DNA of 35,190 nucleotides from Flavobacterium psychrophilum (GCA_945872875.1 CAMCBB010000004.1:1-35190), one strand, 5' to 3'; counted from the stretch's first letter, positions 16,383 to 25,214 are shown. Notes: generated by a model not told the origin, from the sequence alone. Program-made: numbers and translations.

Positions 16383-16907
16383 TCGCTTCAAAATATCTTT
16401 CACTGCAAAACAATATCCTGGAGATTGATTATGCAAATCTCTTGAAAGCAGCATTTTTAATTCCTCATTTACCCAATGGTGCTTTTTTCCTAGTTCAAAT
16501 AAAGCCCGCATGGAGTAGGCGGCGGTTGCTGCCAATTCAGTTTCAATTAAGTGATCTAAGCAGGTTTCAATAATTTTTTCTTCTTGATTTTCTGTTAAGG
16601 TTACTTTTTTGCTTTTGCTTAAAAACAAACAGATTTTTGAAGTAGGCCTTAAAGCAGGATTGATTTTAAAATGAGGTAATGCTTCACAAAATTCATCAAT
16701 AAATGGGATGAATAATTCGATGCGTTCTTCGCAAACCAGTTCTAAAATCCAACAGGCTTTGTGGTGATTATTATCTTTGGTATCGCAAGCAATTTCAACT
16801 AAATCCTTTAAATAGTTTGGATTTGCAAAAATGAAGTCTTTATTTTCGTCTCTGCTTTTTCTATGAGCGGTACTTTTGGCTATCTGATTGTAATATTCTG
16901 CATTCAT
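16374..16907 (-). CDS. Hypothetical all-helical (HEAT/ARM-like) protein
   Basis: A 177-residue soluble protein I cannot assign to a function. It is rich in amphipathic helix stretches (for example NPNYLKDLVEIACDTKDNN, HHKACWILELVCEERIELF and AATAAYSMRALFELGKKH) that resemble stacked HEAT/ARM-type helices. No catalytic motif, signal peptide or membrane segment is visible. It ends 36 bases before purK on the same strand, so read-through into purKE is possible, although purK has its own promoter. A helical scaffold or binding role is a guess. I have a faint memory of such proteins being labelled adenylosuccinate lyase in flavobacterial annotations; the sequence shows no SSxMPxKxN-type lyase signature, so I reject that name. 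Confidence 0.75.
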   Translation of the reverse strand: MNAEYYNQIAKSTAHRKSRDENKDFIFANPNYLKDLVEIACDTKDNNHHKACWILELVCEERIELFIPFIDEFCEALPHFKINPALRPTSKICLFLSKSKKVTLTENQEEKIIETCLDHLIETELAATAAYSMRALFELGKKHHWVNEELKMLLSRDLHNQSPGYCFAVKDILKRLK

Positions 16908-16911
16908 TTTG

Positions 16912-16941
16912 TAAATATAGCATATTCACAAAAAAGTCAAA
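16912..16941 (-). promoter_or_regulatory. Possible promoter of the helical-protein gene
   Basis: On the minus strand a TTTTG whose TTG is at 16940-16938 and a near -7 box TATATTTA (16919-16912; last base differs from TAnnTTTG) are 18 bases apart. The -7 box ends 4 bases before the ATG, again suggesting a leaderless message. Confidence 0.35.
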
Positions 16942-16945
16942 ATAC

Positions 16946-16978
16946 TTGTAAGTTAATAGTTATTTGTTCGTAAATTTG
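16946..16978 (+). promoter_or_regulatory. Promoter of hpt-adk
   Basis: TTG at 16946-16948 and TAAATTTG at 16971-16978 (exact TAnnTTTG) are 22 bases apart, at the long end of normal spacing. The hpt ATG follows 27 bases later. This promoter is divergent from that of the helical-protein gene. Confidence 0.5.
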
Positions 16979-17005
16979 CCTCTTTAAATTTCAAAAAACA
17001 TCTTA

Positions 17006-17536
17006 ATGATACATCTTCACGATAAAACTTTTGAGCCATTTATTTCTTCAGAAGAAATTGATTTTGCTATTGCAAATATGGCCAAACAAATGGATGATGA
17101 TTTTTTTGATGAAATTCCGCTTTTTGTTGGAGTTCTCAATGGTTCATTTATGGTTTTGTCCGATTTGATGAAGCACTATAGAGGAATGTGCGAAGTGAGC
17201 TTTGTAAAAATGGCTTCCTATGAAGGAACGCAAAGCACAAATGAAGTAAAGCAATTAATCGGTATTAATGAAAATCTTGAAGGCAGAACGGTGGTAATTG
17301 TTGAAGATATTGTAGATACCGGAAATACCATTCAAGAATTAAAAACCATTTTTAAAGACAAAAAGGTAAAACATCTTAAAATTGCTACTTTGTTTTTCAA
17401 ACCAGATGCATATAAAAAAGACATTAAAATAGATTATGTTGGTATTAGAATTCCAGATAAATTTATAGTAGGATATGGTTTAGATTACGATGGATTAGGA
17501 AGAAATTTAGCCGATGTATATCAATTAGCACAATAA
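17006..17536 (+). CDS. hpt: Hypoxanthine phosphoribosyltransferase
   Basis: A 176-residue type I phosphoribosyltransferase that salvages hypoxanthine and guanine to IMP and GMP using PRPP. The PRPP-binding signature VVIVEDIVDTGNT spans residues 96-108, with the acidic pair Glu100-Asp101. LNGSFMVLSDL near 45-54 and the C-terminal GYGLDYDGLGRNL are typical of the HPRT group. Adk begins 26 bases downstream, so salvage and adenylate kinase genes share an operon, in keeping with the purine theme of the neighbouring purKE. Confidence 0.94.
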   Translation: MIHLHDKTFEPFISSEEIDFAIANMAKQMDDDFFDEIPLFVGVLNGSFMVLSDLMKHYRGMCEVSFVKMASYEGTQSTNEVKQLIGINENLEGRTVVIVEDIVDTGNTIQELKTIFKDKKVKHLKIATLFFKPDAYKKDIKIDYVGIRIPDKFIVGYGLDYDGLGRNLADVYQLAQ

Positions 17537-17562
17537 CTCAAACTTAAAATTAAACATACAAA

Positions 17563-18135
17563 ATGATTAATATTGTTCTTTTCGGGAAACCAGGTGCAGG
17601 AAAAGGCACGCAAGCCGAATTTTTAAAAGGTAAATACAATTTGACTCACCTATCTACAGGGGATATTTTTAGATATAACATTTCAAATGACACCGAACTT
17701 GGTAAATTAGCCAAAACCTATATGGATCAAGGTGATTTAGTTCCTGATGATGTAACTATTCAAATGCTTCAAAGTGAAGTGGATAAAAACCCCAATTCTG
17801 CTGGATTTTTGTTTGATGGTTTTCCAAGAACTTTAGCACAAGCAGCAGCACTTGATCAATTTTTAGAATCAAAGGGGCAAAAAATTACAGCTACCGTTGC
17901 GCTTGATGCCGATGATTCTATATTGGTTGCTCGTTTATTAGAAAGAGGAAAAACTTCTGGTAGACCTGATGACCAAGACGAAGAAAAAATTAGAAATCGT
18001 TACCAAGAGTATAATGAAAAAACCGCCCCTTTAATGGATTATTATAAAGGTCAAGGTAAATTTCATGCAGTAAATGGAATTGGCACCATTGCTGAAGTTA
18101 CTGAAAGATTGAACTTGGTTTTCGATAAGTTTTAA
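17563..18135 (+). CDS. adk: Adenylate kinase
   Basis: A 190-residue kinase that interconverts ATP + AMP and 2 ADP. The P-loop GKPGAGKGTQ is at residues 8-17, the AMP-binding DGFPRT at 85-90 and the LID arginine region RLLERGKTSGRPDD follows. The LID is the short type, without the four-cysteine zinc finger seen in many Gram-positive enzymes, so the protein is shorter than the 214-residue E. coli form. It is second in the hpt-adk unit; obg follows 110 bases later with its own possible -7 box. Confidence 0.96.
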   Translation: MINIVLFGKPGAGKGTQAEFLKGKYNLTHLSTGDIFRYNISNDTELGKLAKTYMDQGDLVPDDVTIQMLQSEVDKNPNSAGFLFDGFPRTLAQAAALDQFLESKGQKITATVALDADDSILVARLLERGKTSGRPDDQDEEKIRNRYQEYNEKTAPLMDYYKGQGKFHAVNGIGTIAEVTERLNLVFDKF

Positions 18136-18180
18136 TTTTATTGAATAACCAATAGTAACTATTCCTAAAAAATGTAGTTG

Positions 18181-18188
18181 TATCTTTG
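18181..18188 (+). promoter_or_regulatory. -7 box upstream of obg
   Basis: TATCTTTG fits TAnnTTTG and lies 57 bases before the obg ATG. No -33 TTG at 17-23 bases. Confidence 0.35.
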
Positions 18189-18245
18189 AAGCAGAATTAG
18201 CTTTAATAGGTTTGTTATTTTCTTAGTGAACCAAAATCAAATAAA

Positions 18246-19280
18246 ATGACAGAAGGAAATTTTGTAGACTATGTAAAAATATATGTTACTTCCGGTAAAG
18301 GAGGTAAAGGTTCTACGCATTTACATAGAGAAAAATTCATTGAAAAAGGAGGCCCTGATGGAGGTGATGGAGGTCGTGGAGGTCATGTTTATTTGAGAGG
18401 CAATAAGAGTTTGTGGACTTTATTTCATTTAAAATTTATTAAACACATTCGTGCAGGTCATGGTGGAGATGGTGGAAGTTCAAGAAGTACCGGTCACGAT
18501 GGGGAAGATAAAATTGTAGAAGTGCCATTAGGAACTGTTGTAAAAGACATCGAAACCGGAGAAATATTATTTGAAATTACCGAACACGATGAAATGCGAA
18601 TTATAGCGCAAGGTGGAAAAGGTGGTCTAGGAAACTGGCATTTTAGAAGTTCAACCAACCAAACACCTAGATATTCGCAACCCGGAATGCCATCTACCGA
18701 ATTGGATGTAATTCTAGAACTTAAAGTACTTGCCGATGTGGGATTAGTTGGTTTTCCAAATGCAGGAAAATCTACTTTGTTATCTGTTTTAACTTCGGCT
18801 AAACCTAAAATTGCAGATTATCCATTTACAACTTTAAAACCTAATTTAGGGATAGTTGCTTATAGAGAATTTCAATCGTTTGTAATTGCAGATATCCCCG
18901 GAATTATTGAAGGTGCTGCCGAGGGTAAAGGATTGGGTCATTACTTCTTGCGTCATATTGAAAGAAATTCTACTTTGTTGTTTTTAGTTCCAGCTGATGC
19001 CGATGATATCAAAAAAGAATACGAAATTCTATTGGATGAATTGCGTCGCTATAACCCAGAGATGTTGGATAAAGATCGATTATTGGTTATTTCTAAATGC
19101 GATATGTTAGACAATGAATTAAAGGCAGAAATGAAGCAAATCTTGGATAAATCCAAAATCGGAATTCCGTATCTATTTATTTCTTCTGTTGCCCAACAGG
19201 GGTTAACCGAGTTAAAAGATAAACTTTGGGAAATGCTAAATGTTGATGATGATAAACCCGAAAACAGTCATGGATTGTAA
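18246..19280 (+). CDS. obg: Obg-family GTPase
   Basis: A 344-residue essential GTPase tied to 50S ribosome maturation and stress signalling. Residues 1-158 form the glycine-rich Obg fold ([21 protein letters not shown] and GGKGGLGN). The G domain has G1 GFPNAGKST at 169-177, the switch region TTLKPNLG and G3 DIPG at 216-219. The G4 motif reads SKCD (283-286) instead of the canonical NKxD. I recall similar T/SKxD forms in other Bacteroidota Obg proteins, so this is probably a lineage trait. The extra C-terminal OCT domain of Gram-positive Obg is absent. A terminator follows at 19289. Confidence 0.95.
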   Translation: MTEGNFVDYVKIYVTSGKGGKGSTHLHREKFIEKGGPDGGDGGRGGHVYLRGNKSLWTLFHLKFIKHIRAGHGGDGGSSRSTGHDGEDKIVEVPLGTVVKDIETGEILFEITEHDEMRIIAQGGKGGLGNWHFRSSTNQTPRYSQPGMPSTELDVILELKVLADVGLVGFPNAGKSTLLSVLTSAKPKIADYPFTTLKPNLGIVAYREFQSFVIADIPGIIEGAAEGKGLGHYFLRHIERNSTLLFLVPADADDIKKEYEILLDELRRYNPEMLDKDRLLVISKCDMLDNELKAEMKQILDKSKIGIPYLFISSVAQQGLTELKDKLWEMLNVDDDKPENSHGL

Positions 19281-19288
19281 CTATATTT

Positions 19289-19324
19289 AATAATAAAGCC
19301 CCGATTTATCGAGGCTTTATTATT
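19289..19324 (+). terminator. Intrinsic terminator after obg
   Basis: AATAATAAAGCC (19289-19300) pairs with GGCTTTATTA (19313-19322) in the outer stem, and CGA (19302-19304) with TCG (19309-19311) in the inner stem, with one C-A mismatch between them. T/A-rich sequence follows. Confidence 0.75.
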
Positions 19325-19339
19325 TATGTTAATTTCTTA

Positions 19340-19371
19340 TTGGGTGAAAACCAAAAAAAATAGTAAATTCG
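19340..19371 (+). promoter_or_regulatory. Promoter of the S46 peptidase
   Basis: TTG at 19340-19342 and TAAATTCG at 19364-19371 are 21 bases apart. The -7 box differs from TAnnTTTG by one base (TTCG). The predicted leader is about 80 bases. Confidence 0.4.
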
Positions 19372-19454
19372 CAACTCTACTTTTTAAAAAGTGTAACAAA
19401 CTTCAGTTTTATAAGACAAGTAGAAATTAAAAGATAACTTTATATTTAAACAAA

Positions 19455-21602
19455 ATGAAAAAAATTATTTTATCCCTTATTGCTGCCATAATGCTTATTC
19501 CAATGAGCGTAAAAGCAGATGAAGGAATGTGGTTTTTAATGTTTATCGAAAGATTAAACCACCGCGACATGCAAAAAATGGGCTTGCAATTGACAGCCGA
19601 AGAAATTTACAGTATCAACCACCACAGTTTGAAAGATGCAATTGTTCAATTTAATGGAGGTTGTACTGCCGAAATCATTTCTAAAGATGGTTTAGTATTA
19701 ACAAATCACCACTGTGGATATGATGCTATTGCAGAATTATCTTCAGCAGAAAAAAATTATTTGAAAGATGGTTATTGGGCAGCAAATAAAAAGGCCGAGA
19801 TGAAACCATCTAGTTTGTATGTTCGCTTCTTTGTAAGAATGGATGATTGTACAAAAAGAATATTAGGAGTAGTAAATGCTAGCATGAATGAAGCTGATAG
19901 AGAAAAAGCTATTAATGCTGAAATTGCTAAAATTGAAAAAGAAAATAACGAAGGCGGAAAATATACCGTATCTGTTCGTCCGTTTTTTCAAGGTAATGAG
20001 TATTACTATTTTGTTTACCAAGATTATAAAGATGTTCGTTTAGTAGGAACTCCTCCAGAAAGTTTAGGAAAATTTGGTGGAGATACTGATAACTGGGAAT
20101 GGCCTCGTCATACTGCTGATTTCTCTATGTTTAGAGTTTACGCTAATGCAGATGGATCTCCAGCTGAATACTCTGAAAACAATGTTCCATTAAAACCAAA
20201 ACATTATTTACCTGTTAATTTAGGCGGAGTAAAAGAAAATGACTTTGCTATGATTCTTGGATACCCTGGAAGAACTAACCGTTGGATGCCAGCTGGTGGA
20301 ATTGAGCAAAATGTGAAATTTGCATACCCTGCATGGGTTGAAGGAGCAAAAACAGGAATGGATCAAATGAAAAAATACATGAATCAAAGTGATGCTTTGA
20401 ATCTTGTATATGCTTCTAAATATGCTTCAACTGCTAATTATTGGAAAAACCGTCAAGGTATGATTGACGCGTTAACAAAATTTGGTACAGCCAAATCTAA
20501 ATCTGCTCAAGAAGCAAAGTTTGATAAATGGGCTAACAAAGCGGATAATAAATCTAAATACGGAAATGTAATTTCAAACATTAATAAGTTTTATGCTATG
20601 ACAAATGAAAAATCGCGTCATGACAATTACTTACAACAATTATTTAGAACTTCTTCTTTTGGAACAATAAGTAGAGGATTAGGTAGACAATTGGATTTAT
20701 ATGCAAAAGCAGATGCTGCAAAGCGTGCAACATTAGCGCCTCAAATTTTGGAGATGGCAACAGAAATGTATAAAGAATTACATATTCCTGCTGAGAAAGA
20801 TATATTATCGGCTCAATTAGGTTTGTATTCTAAAAAAGCAGGTTATTCTTTAGCTCCAGCTGTTGAAAAACTAGCTGCAGAAAATAATGGAGATTTCACT
20901 AAGTATGTAAATGCTGCTTTTGATTTAAGTGTTTTTTCTTCTGTAGATAAAATTAAAGCGTTCTTGGATTTACCAAGTGAAGCGATGCTTGCAAATGATC
21001 CGTTATATGCTTTATCAAGTGATATGGTTGCGCATTTTGGAAAAAGATCAGATGAATTAATTAAGGCACAAAATGACTACGCTGCTTCTTTTAGATTGTT
21101 AGTAGAAGGATTGAGAGAATCTAATATTGGAGCAATTAAATATCCAGATGCCAATTCAACTTTACGTTTAACTTATGGAAAAGTTCGTGCACTTCCAGCT
21201 GATAAAAGAAATGATGCTGTTGTAAATAATTTTACAACACTTGCAGGACAAGTGAAAAAATACAAAAAAGGAGATCAGGAATTTGATTTACCTGCTCGTG
21301 TATTAGAAATGAACAAGAATAAAGATTTTGGTCGTTATGCAGATAAAGACGGATCGTTACATGTGAATTTCTTAACTGATAATGACATTACAGGAGGGAA
21401 TTCAGGTTCTCCTGTGTTGAATGGAAAAGGAGAATTAATTGGTTTAGCATTTGATGGAAATATTGAAGCTATGGCTGGTGATGTTATTTTTGATAAAAAA
21501 TTACAAAGAACAATCAATGTTGATATTCGTTATGTTTTATGGGTGATTGAAAATTTCTCTAATGCAAAACATATTGTTGATGAAATGACTTTGGTTAAGT
21601 AA
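19455..21602 (+). CDS. S46 family dipeptidyl-peptidase, DPP7-like
   Basis: A 715-residue secreted serine peptidase. A signal peptide covers residues 1-21 (cleavage after VKA). The catalytic triad is His86 in TNHHC, Asp222 in TADFSMF and Ser650 in GGNSGSPV. S46 enzymes release dipeptides from the N-terminus of peptides in the periplasm. Eighteen residues after the catalytic serine, where Arg673 of Porphyromonas DPP11 selects Asp/Glu at P1, this protein has Gly668, as in DPP7, so hydrophobic P1 preference is predicted. It stands alone between terminators at 19289 and 21622, consistent with a dedicated peptide-nutrition role. Confidence 0.93.
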   Translation: MKKIILSLIAAIMLIPMSVKADEGMWFLMFIERLNHRDMQKMGLQLTAEEIYSINHHSLKDAIVQFNGGCTAEIISKDGLVLTNHHCGYDAIAELSSAEKNYLKDGYWAANKKAEMKPSSLYVRFFVRMDDCTKRILGVVNASMNEADREKAINAEIAKIEKENNEGGKYTVSVRPFFQGNEYYYFVYQDYKDVRLVGTPPESLGKFGGDTDNWEWPRHTADFSMFRVYANADGSPAEYSENNVPLKPKHYLPVNLGGVKENDFAMILGYPGRTNRWMPAGGIEQNVKFAYPAWVEGAKTGMDQMKKYMNQSDALNLVYASKYASTANYWKNRQGMIDALTKFGTAKSKSAQEAKFDKWANKADNKSKYGNVISNINKFYAMTNEKSRHDNYLQQLFRTSSFGTISRGLGRQLDLYAKADAAKRATLAPQILEMATEMYKELHIPAEKDILSAQLGLYSKKAGYSLAPAVEKLAAENNGDFTKYVNAAFDLSVFSSVDKIKAFLDLPSEAMLANDPLYALSSDMVAHFGKRSDELIKAQNDYAASFRLLVEGLRESNIGAIKYPDANSTLRLTYGKVRALPADKRNDAVVNNFTTLAGQVKKYKKGDQEFDLPARVLEMNKNKDFGRYADKDGSLHVNFLTDNDITGGNSGSPVLNGKGELIGLAFDGNIEAMAGDVIFDKKLQRTINVDIRYVLWVIENFSNAKHIVDEMTLVK

Positions 21603-21621
21603 TATAAACCACTAATTATTT

Positions 21622-21654
21622 AAAACTCCGATCCTAAAAAGATCGGAGTTTTTT
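21622..21654 (+). terminator. Intrinsic terminator after the S46 peptidase
   Basis: AAAACTCCGATC (21622-21633) pairs perfectly with GATCGGAGTTTT (21641-21652) around a 7-base loop; the T run continues to 21654. Confidence 0.85.
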
Positions 21655-21697
21655 ATTCATATGAAATCCATAATAGTATAAAAATAAATAATTAAAG

Positions 21698-21705
21698 TAT
21701 ATTTG
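21698..21705 (+). promoter_or_regulatory. -7 box upstream of the TPR-mpl-radC run
   Basis: TATATTTG is an exact TAnnTTTG, 25 bases before the ATG at 21731. No -33 TTG is seen. It would drive the five-gene run ending at 25927. Confidence 0.4.
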
Positions 21706-21730
21706 TTATTCCAAACTCTTGGAATAAATC

Positions 21731-22429
21731 ATGAAAGCAAAAATTGTATTTCTCTTATTGATTTCTCAATTTGTTTTTTCTCAAACTAATTTTGAGAAAG
21801 CAGAGAATCTTTATGATCAAGGTAAATATACGCTAGCAAAATCCCTATTTGAGACTTTATTAAAAGAAAACCCCAATCAATTAAAAACAATTGAGTATTT
21901 GGGTGATATTTCTGTTCAACTAAAAGAATGGGATAAAGCCATTGCATTTTATCAAAAGCTCAAAACTCTGAGACCTAATGAAGCGAATTATTATTATAAA
22001 TACGGAGGTGTCTTAGGACTAAAATCTAAAGAAGGTGGTAAATGGGTTGCCATTCGATTAATTGGAGATATGAAAGAATCGTTTGAGAAAGCACTTCTAT
22101 TAAATCCGAAGCATATTGAAGCGCGATGGGCTATGATTGAATATTACCTACAAGTTCCGGCACTTTTTGGGGGAAGTGAAAAAAAAGCACAACGCTATGC
22201 AGACGAACTAATTAAATTATCTCCCGTTGATGGATACTTGTCAAAGGCACATATTGATGAATATTTTGAACGATATAAAAGTGCTGAAAAATATTATATT
22301 AAAGCAATTGAATTAGGCGGTTCTAAAAACACTTATGAGCGTTTGGCATCGCTTTATAAAGTAAAGCTTCATAATTCTGAAAAAGCCAAAAAGATATTAG
22401 AACAATACCAAGAAAAAAATAAATCCTAA
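21731..22429 (+). CDS. Exported TPR-repeat protein
   Basis: A 232-residue protein with a signal peptide (residues 1-17, ending VFSQ) followed by tetratricopeptide repeats. Clear repeats lie around residues 20-53 (FEKAENLYDQGKYTLAKSLF) and 54-87 (TIEYLGDISVQLKEWDKAIAFY), with further helices after an insertion near 95-115 and a last repeat around 170-205. TPR proteins bind partners; no enzyme motif is present. It ends 3 bases before mpl, so it is probably in the same transcript; a role in envelope maintenance is only a suggestion from that neighbour. Periplasmic location is inferred from the signal peptide, which has no lipobox cysteine. Confidence 0.82.
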   Translation: MKAKIVFLLLISQFVFSQTNFEKAENLYDQGKYTLAKSLFETLLKENPNQLKTIEYLGDISVQLKEWDKAIAFYQKLKTLRPNEANYYYKYGGVLGLKSKEGGKWVAIRLIGDMKESFEKALLLNPKHIEARWAMIEYYLQVPALFGGSEKKAQRYADELIKLSPVDGYLSKAHIDEYFERYKSAEKYYIKAIELGGSKNTYERLASLYKVKLHNSEKAKKILEQYQEKNKS

Positions 22430-22432
22430 AAA

Positions 22433-23788
22433 ATGAGAACACACTTTATAGCCATTGGCGGTGCAGCTATGCACAATTTAGCTTTAGCATTACATAGCAA
22501 AGGATATTATGTAACGGGTAGCGATGATACTATTTTTGAACCTTCAAAATCGAGATTAGAGAAGAAAGGATTATTGCCATTGGAACTAGGTTGGTTCCCA
22601 GAAAAAATCACTCAAGATATTGAAGCTATAATTTTAGGAATGCACGCTAAGGCTGATAATCCGGAGTTGCTAAAAGCGCAAGAGTTGGGGTTAAAAATAT
22701 ATTCGTATCCAGAATTTTTATACGAACAATCAAAAAATAAAACCCGAGTTGTAATAGGTGGATCTCACGGAAAGACAACCATTACTTCTATGATTTTACA
22801 TGTGATGCATTACCATAATATTGAGGTAGATTACATGGTTGGAGCACAATTGGAAGGTTTTGACACCATGGTGCATTTGACGGAGACCAATGATTTTATT
22901 GTTTTAGAAGGGGATGAGTATTTGTCTTCTCCAATGGATAGAAGACCAAAATTTCATTTATATCAACCCAATATTGCTTTGCTTTCTGGAATTGCTTGGG
23001 ATCATATTAATGTTTTTCCAACATTTGAAAACTATGTAGAGCAATTTGAAATCTTTGTAAACCAAATTACCAAAGGCGGCATTTTAGTATATAACGAAGA
23101 GGATGCAACAGTTAAAAAAGTAGCCGAAGAAACAACCAATTCTATTCGCAGAATGCCTTATGTAACTCCATCATATACTGTAGAAGATGGAACAACCATG
23201 CTGGATACACCAGAAGGGCCAATGCCAATTGAGGTTTTTGGAGCGCATAATTTAAATAATTTGGCTGGCGCCAAATGGGTTTGCCAATGTATGGGAGTGG
23301 ATGAAGCCGATTTTTATGAAGCCATCGCTAGCTTTAAAGGAGCAAGCAAACGATTAGAAAAAATCGCAGAAGGAAAAGGAAAAGTTGCCTACAAAGATTT
23401 TGCTCATTCACCAAGTAAAGTTTCTGCTACAACTCAAGCGGTAAAAAATCAATATCCAAATCGAAATTTAATCGCTTGTTTGGAATTACATACTTATAGT
23501 AGTTTGAATGCCGAATTCCTTAAAGAATATCAAGGAGCTCTTGATGCTGCAGATGTGGCTGTGGTTTTCTATTCGCCAGATGCAGTTAAGATTAAACAAC
23601 TTGAAGAAGTCACATACGATCAAATTGCACAATCGTTTCAGCGCGATGATCTGATTATTTACACCAATCCTGCCGATTTTAAAAACTTCTTATTCAGTCA
23701 AAATTTTGATAATTCTGCTTTGTTACTTATGAGTTCTGGTAATTATGGCGGATTGAATTTTGATGAGGTTAAGGATTTGATGAAATAG
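22433..23788 (+). CDS. mpl: UDP-MurNAc:L-alanyl-gamma-D-glutamyl-meso-DAP ligase
   Basis: A 451-residue Mur ligase family enzyme that reattaches the recycled murein tripeptide to UDP-MurNAc. The N-terminus FIAIGGAAMHNLALAL is the Mpl form (in place of the GIGG/MSGLA of MurC), GSHGKTT at residues 110-116 binds ATP, and HNLNNLAGAKWVC and the DFAHSPSKVSATTQAV segment mark the central and C-terminal domains. MurC is the main alternative but has a different N-terminal signature. Together with anmK at 1-189 it shows that this organism recycles peptidoglycan. Confidence 0.92.
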   Translation: MRTHFIAIGGAAMHNLALALHSKGYYVTGSDDTIFEPSKSRLEKKGLLPLELGWFPEKITQDIEAIILGMHAKADNPELLKAQELGLKIYSYPEFLYEQSKNKTRVVIGGSHGKTTITSMILHVMHYHNIEVDYMVGAQLEGFDTMVHLTETNDFIVLEGDEYLSSPMDRRPKFHLYQPNIALLSGIAWDHINVFPTFENYVEQFEIFVNQITKGGILVYNEEDATVKKVAEETTNSIRRMPYVTPSYTVEDGTTMLDTPEGPMPIEVFGAHNLNNLAGAKWVCQCMGVDEADFYEAIASFKGASKRLEKIAEGKGKVAYKDFAHSPSKVSATTQAVKNQYPNRNLIACLELHTYSSLNAEFLKEYQGALDAADVAVVFYSPDAVKIKQLEEVTYDQIAQSFQRDDLIIYTNPADFKNFLFSQNFDNSALLLMSSGNYGGLNFDEVKDLMK

Positions 23789-23843
23789 TTTTTTAATGCC
23801 GATATAAAATCGTATTTTAGGTATAATTCAAATATGCCAAAAT

Positions 23844-24527
23844 ATGTATACTCCAATAAATCAGTGGGCGGAAGACGATCGGCCTAGAGAGAAGTTTTTA
23901 CTAAAAGGAAAAGCAGCTTTATCCGATTCGGAGTTGCTGGCTATTCTAATAGGTTCTGGATCTAGAAACGAAAGTGCCGTGCAGTTATGTCAGCGCATTT
24001 TAGCCTCTGCAAATAATAATTTAAACCAATTAGGCAAGCTTTCCATTCAACAGTTAATGGACTTTAAAGGAATTGGCGAAGCCAAAGCCATTTCTATCGC
24101 AGCAGCATTAGAGTTAGGACGCCGCAGACGCTCGGAAGATGCTGCAGAATTGGATAAAATCACATCCAGTAAAGCAGTATTTAACATCATGCAGCCCCTA
24201 ATAGGGGAGTTGTTACATGAGGAATTTTGGGTATTATTTTTGAATAATTCCAATAAAGTAATTCATAAAGCCCAACTTTCAAAAGGCGGAATGACGGGCA
24301 CCGTTGTAGATACCAGAATAATTTTTAAAACGGCCTTAGAATACAATGCAATTTCACTAATTTTGACCCACAATCATCCTTCAGGTAAATTGGTTGCAAG
24401 TGAATCGGATAAAGAAATTACCCGAAAGCTGCAATTAGCCGGAAAGCAAATGGATATTATGATTTTAGATCATGTCATCATAACCGAATCCAGTTATTTT
24501 AGTTTTGCAGATGAAGGAATATTTTAA
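23844..24527 (+). CDS. radC: RadC-family JAB/MPN-domain protein
   Basis: A 227-residue RadC protein: a helix-hairpin-helix-like N-terminal part (LLAILIGSGSRNESAVQLC, then LMDFKGIGEAKAISIAAALELGRR) and a C-terminal JAB/MPN domain. The metal-binding set is His176 and His178 in THNHPSG and Asp189 in SESDKE, with Glu126 or Glu127 as the likely catalytic acid. Despite the name, a DNA-repair role of RadC is not established. The ATG at 23844 gives a normal N-terminus (YTPINQWAEDDRPREK). It is followed 3 bases later by the YjjG-like gene. Confidence 0.93.
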   Translation: MYTPINQWAEDDRPREKFLLKGKAALSDSELLAILIGSGSRNESAVQLCQRILASANNNLNQLGKLSIQQLMDFKGIGEAKAISIAAALELGRRRRSEDAAELDKITSSKAVFNIMQPLIGELLHEEFWVLFLNNSNKVIHKAQLSKGGMTGTVVDTRIIFKTALEYNAISLILTHNHPSGKLVASESDKEITRKLQLAGKQMDIMILDHVIITESSYFSFADEGIF

Positions 24528-24530
24528 AAA

Positions 24531-25214
24531 ATGAAACACATTACAGATATTTTTTTTGATTTAGATCATACCCTTTGGGATTTTGAAAAAAACTCTGCAT
24601 TGGCATTTGAAAAAGTGCTTGCGATGAATCAAATTCAAATTGATTTGGATATTTTTTTAAAGCATTATGTTCCTTTAAATTTGAAATATTGGGAATTATA
24701 CCGACATGAAAAAGTAACTCAAGCCGAGTTGCGATATGGCAGGTTGAAGGATACTTTTGATCTTATCAATTATGAAGTGTCTGATGAATTAATTGATTTG
24801 ATTTCTGTTGAATATATTAAATATTTGCCAGAATCCAATCATCTTTTTGATGGCGCAATTGCCATTTTAGATTATTTGGAGCCGAAATATAATTTGCATA
24901 TTATTACCAACGGATTTCATGAAGTTCAGGCTGGAAAGATGAAAAATTCAGGTATCGAAAAGTATTTTAAGACCATCACCAACTCTGAAATGGCAGGGGT
25001 GAAAAAGCCCAATCCAAGAATATTTGAATTTGCCTTGCTAACTGCTAATGCCGACAAGCAAAAAAGCATCATGATTGGAGATTGTATTGATGCCGATGTG
25101 AATGGAGCTTTAAACTTTGGAATGGATGCGATTTATTTTAATGAAAATAATAAAGAAGTACCAAGCGGAATTAAGCAAATCAATCATTTAATTGAAATTA
25201 AAAATTATTTATAA
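24531..25214 (+). CDS. HAD-family hydrolase, YjjG-like nucleotidase
   Basis: A 227-residue HAD phosphatase. FFDLDHTLWDFEKNS holds the nucleophile Asp10 and acid Asp12 (motif I), ITNGF gives Thr126 (motif II), KKPNP has the motif III lysine at 158-159 and GDCIDADVNGA at 183-193 holds the motif IV aspartates. A helical cap lies between motifs I and II. The sequence pattern (DHTLWDFEKNS, long C1 cap) resembles YjjG pyrimidine 5'-nucleotidases that remove non-canonical nucleotides; the substrate is not certain. Its stop overlaps the next start by one base (TAATG). Confidence 0.85.
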   Translation: MKHITDIFFDLDHTLWDFEKNSALAFEKVLAMNQIQIDLDIFLKHYVPLNLKYWELYRHEKVTQAELRYGRLKDTFDLINYEVSDELIDLISVEYIKYLPESNHLFDGAIAILDYLEPKYNLHIITNGFHEVQAGKMKNSGIEKYFKTITNSEMAGVKKPNPRIFEFALLTANADKQKSIMIGDCIDADVNGALNFGMDAIYFNENNKEVPSGIKQINHLIEIKNYL

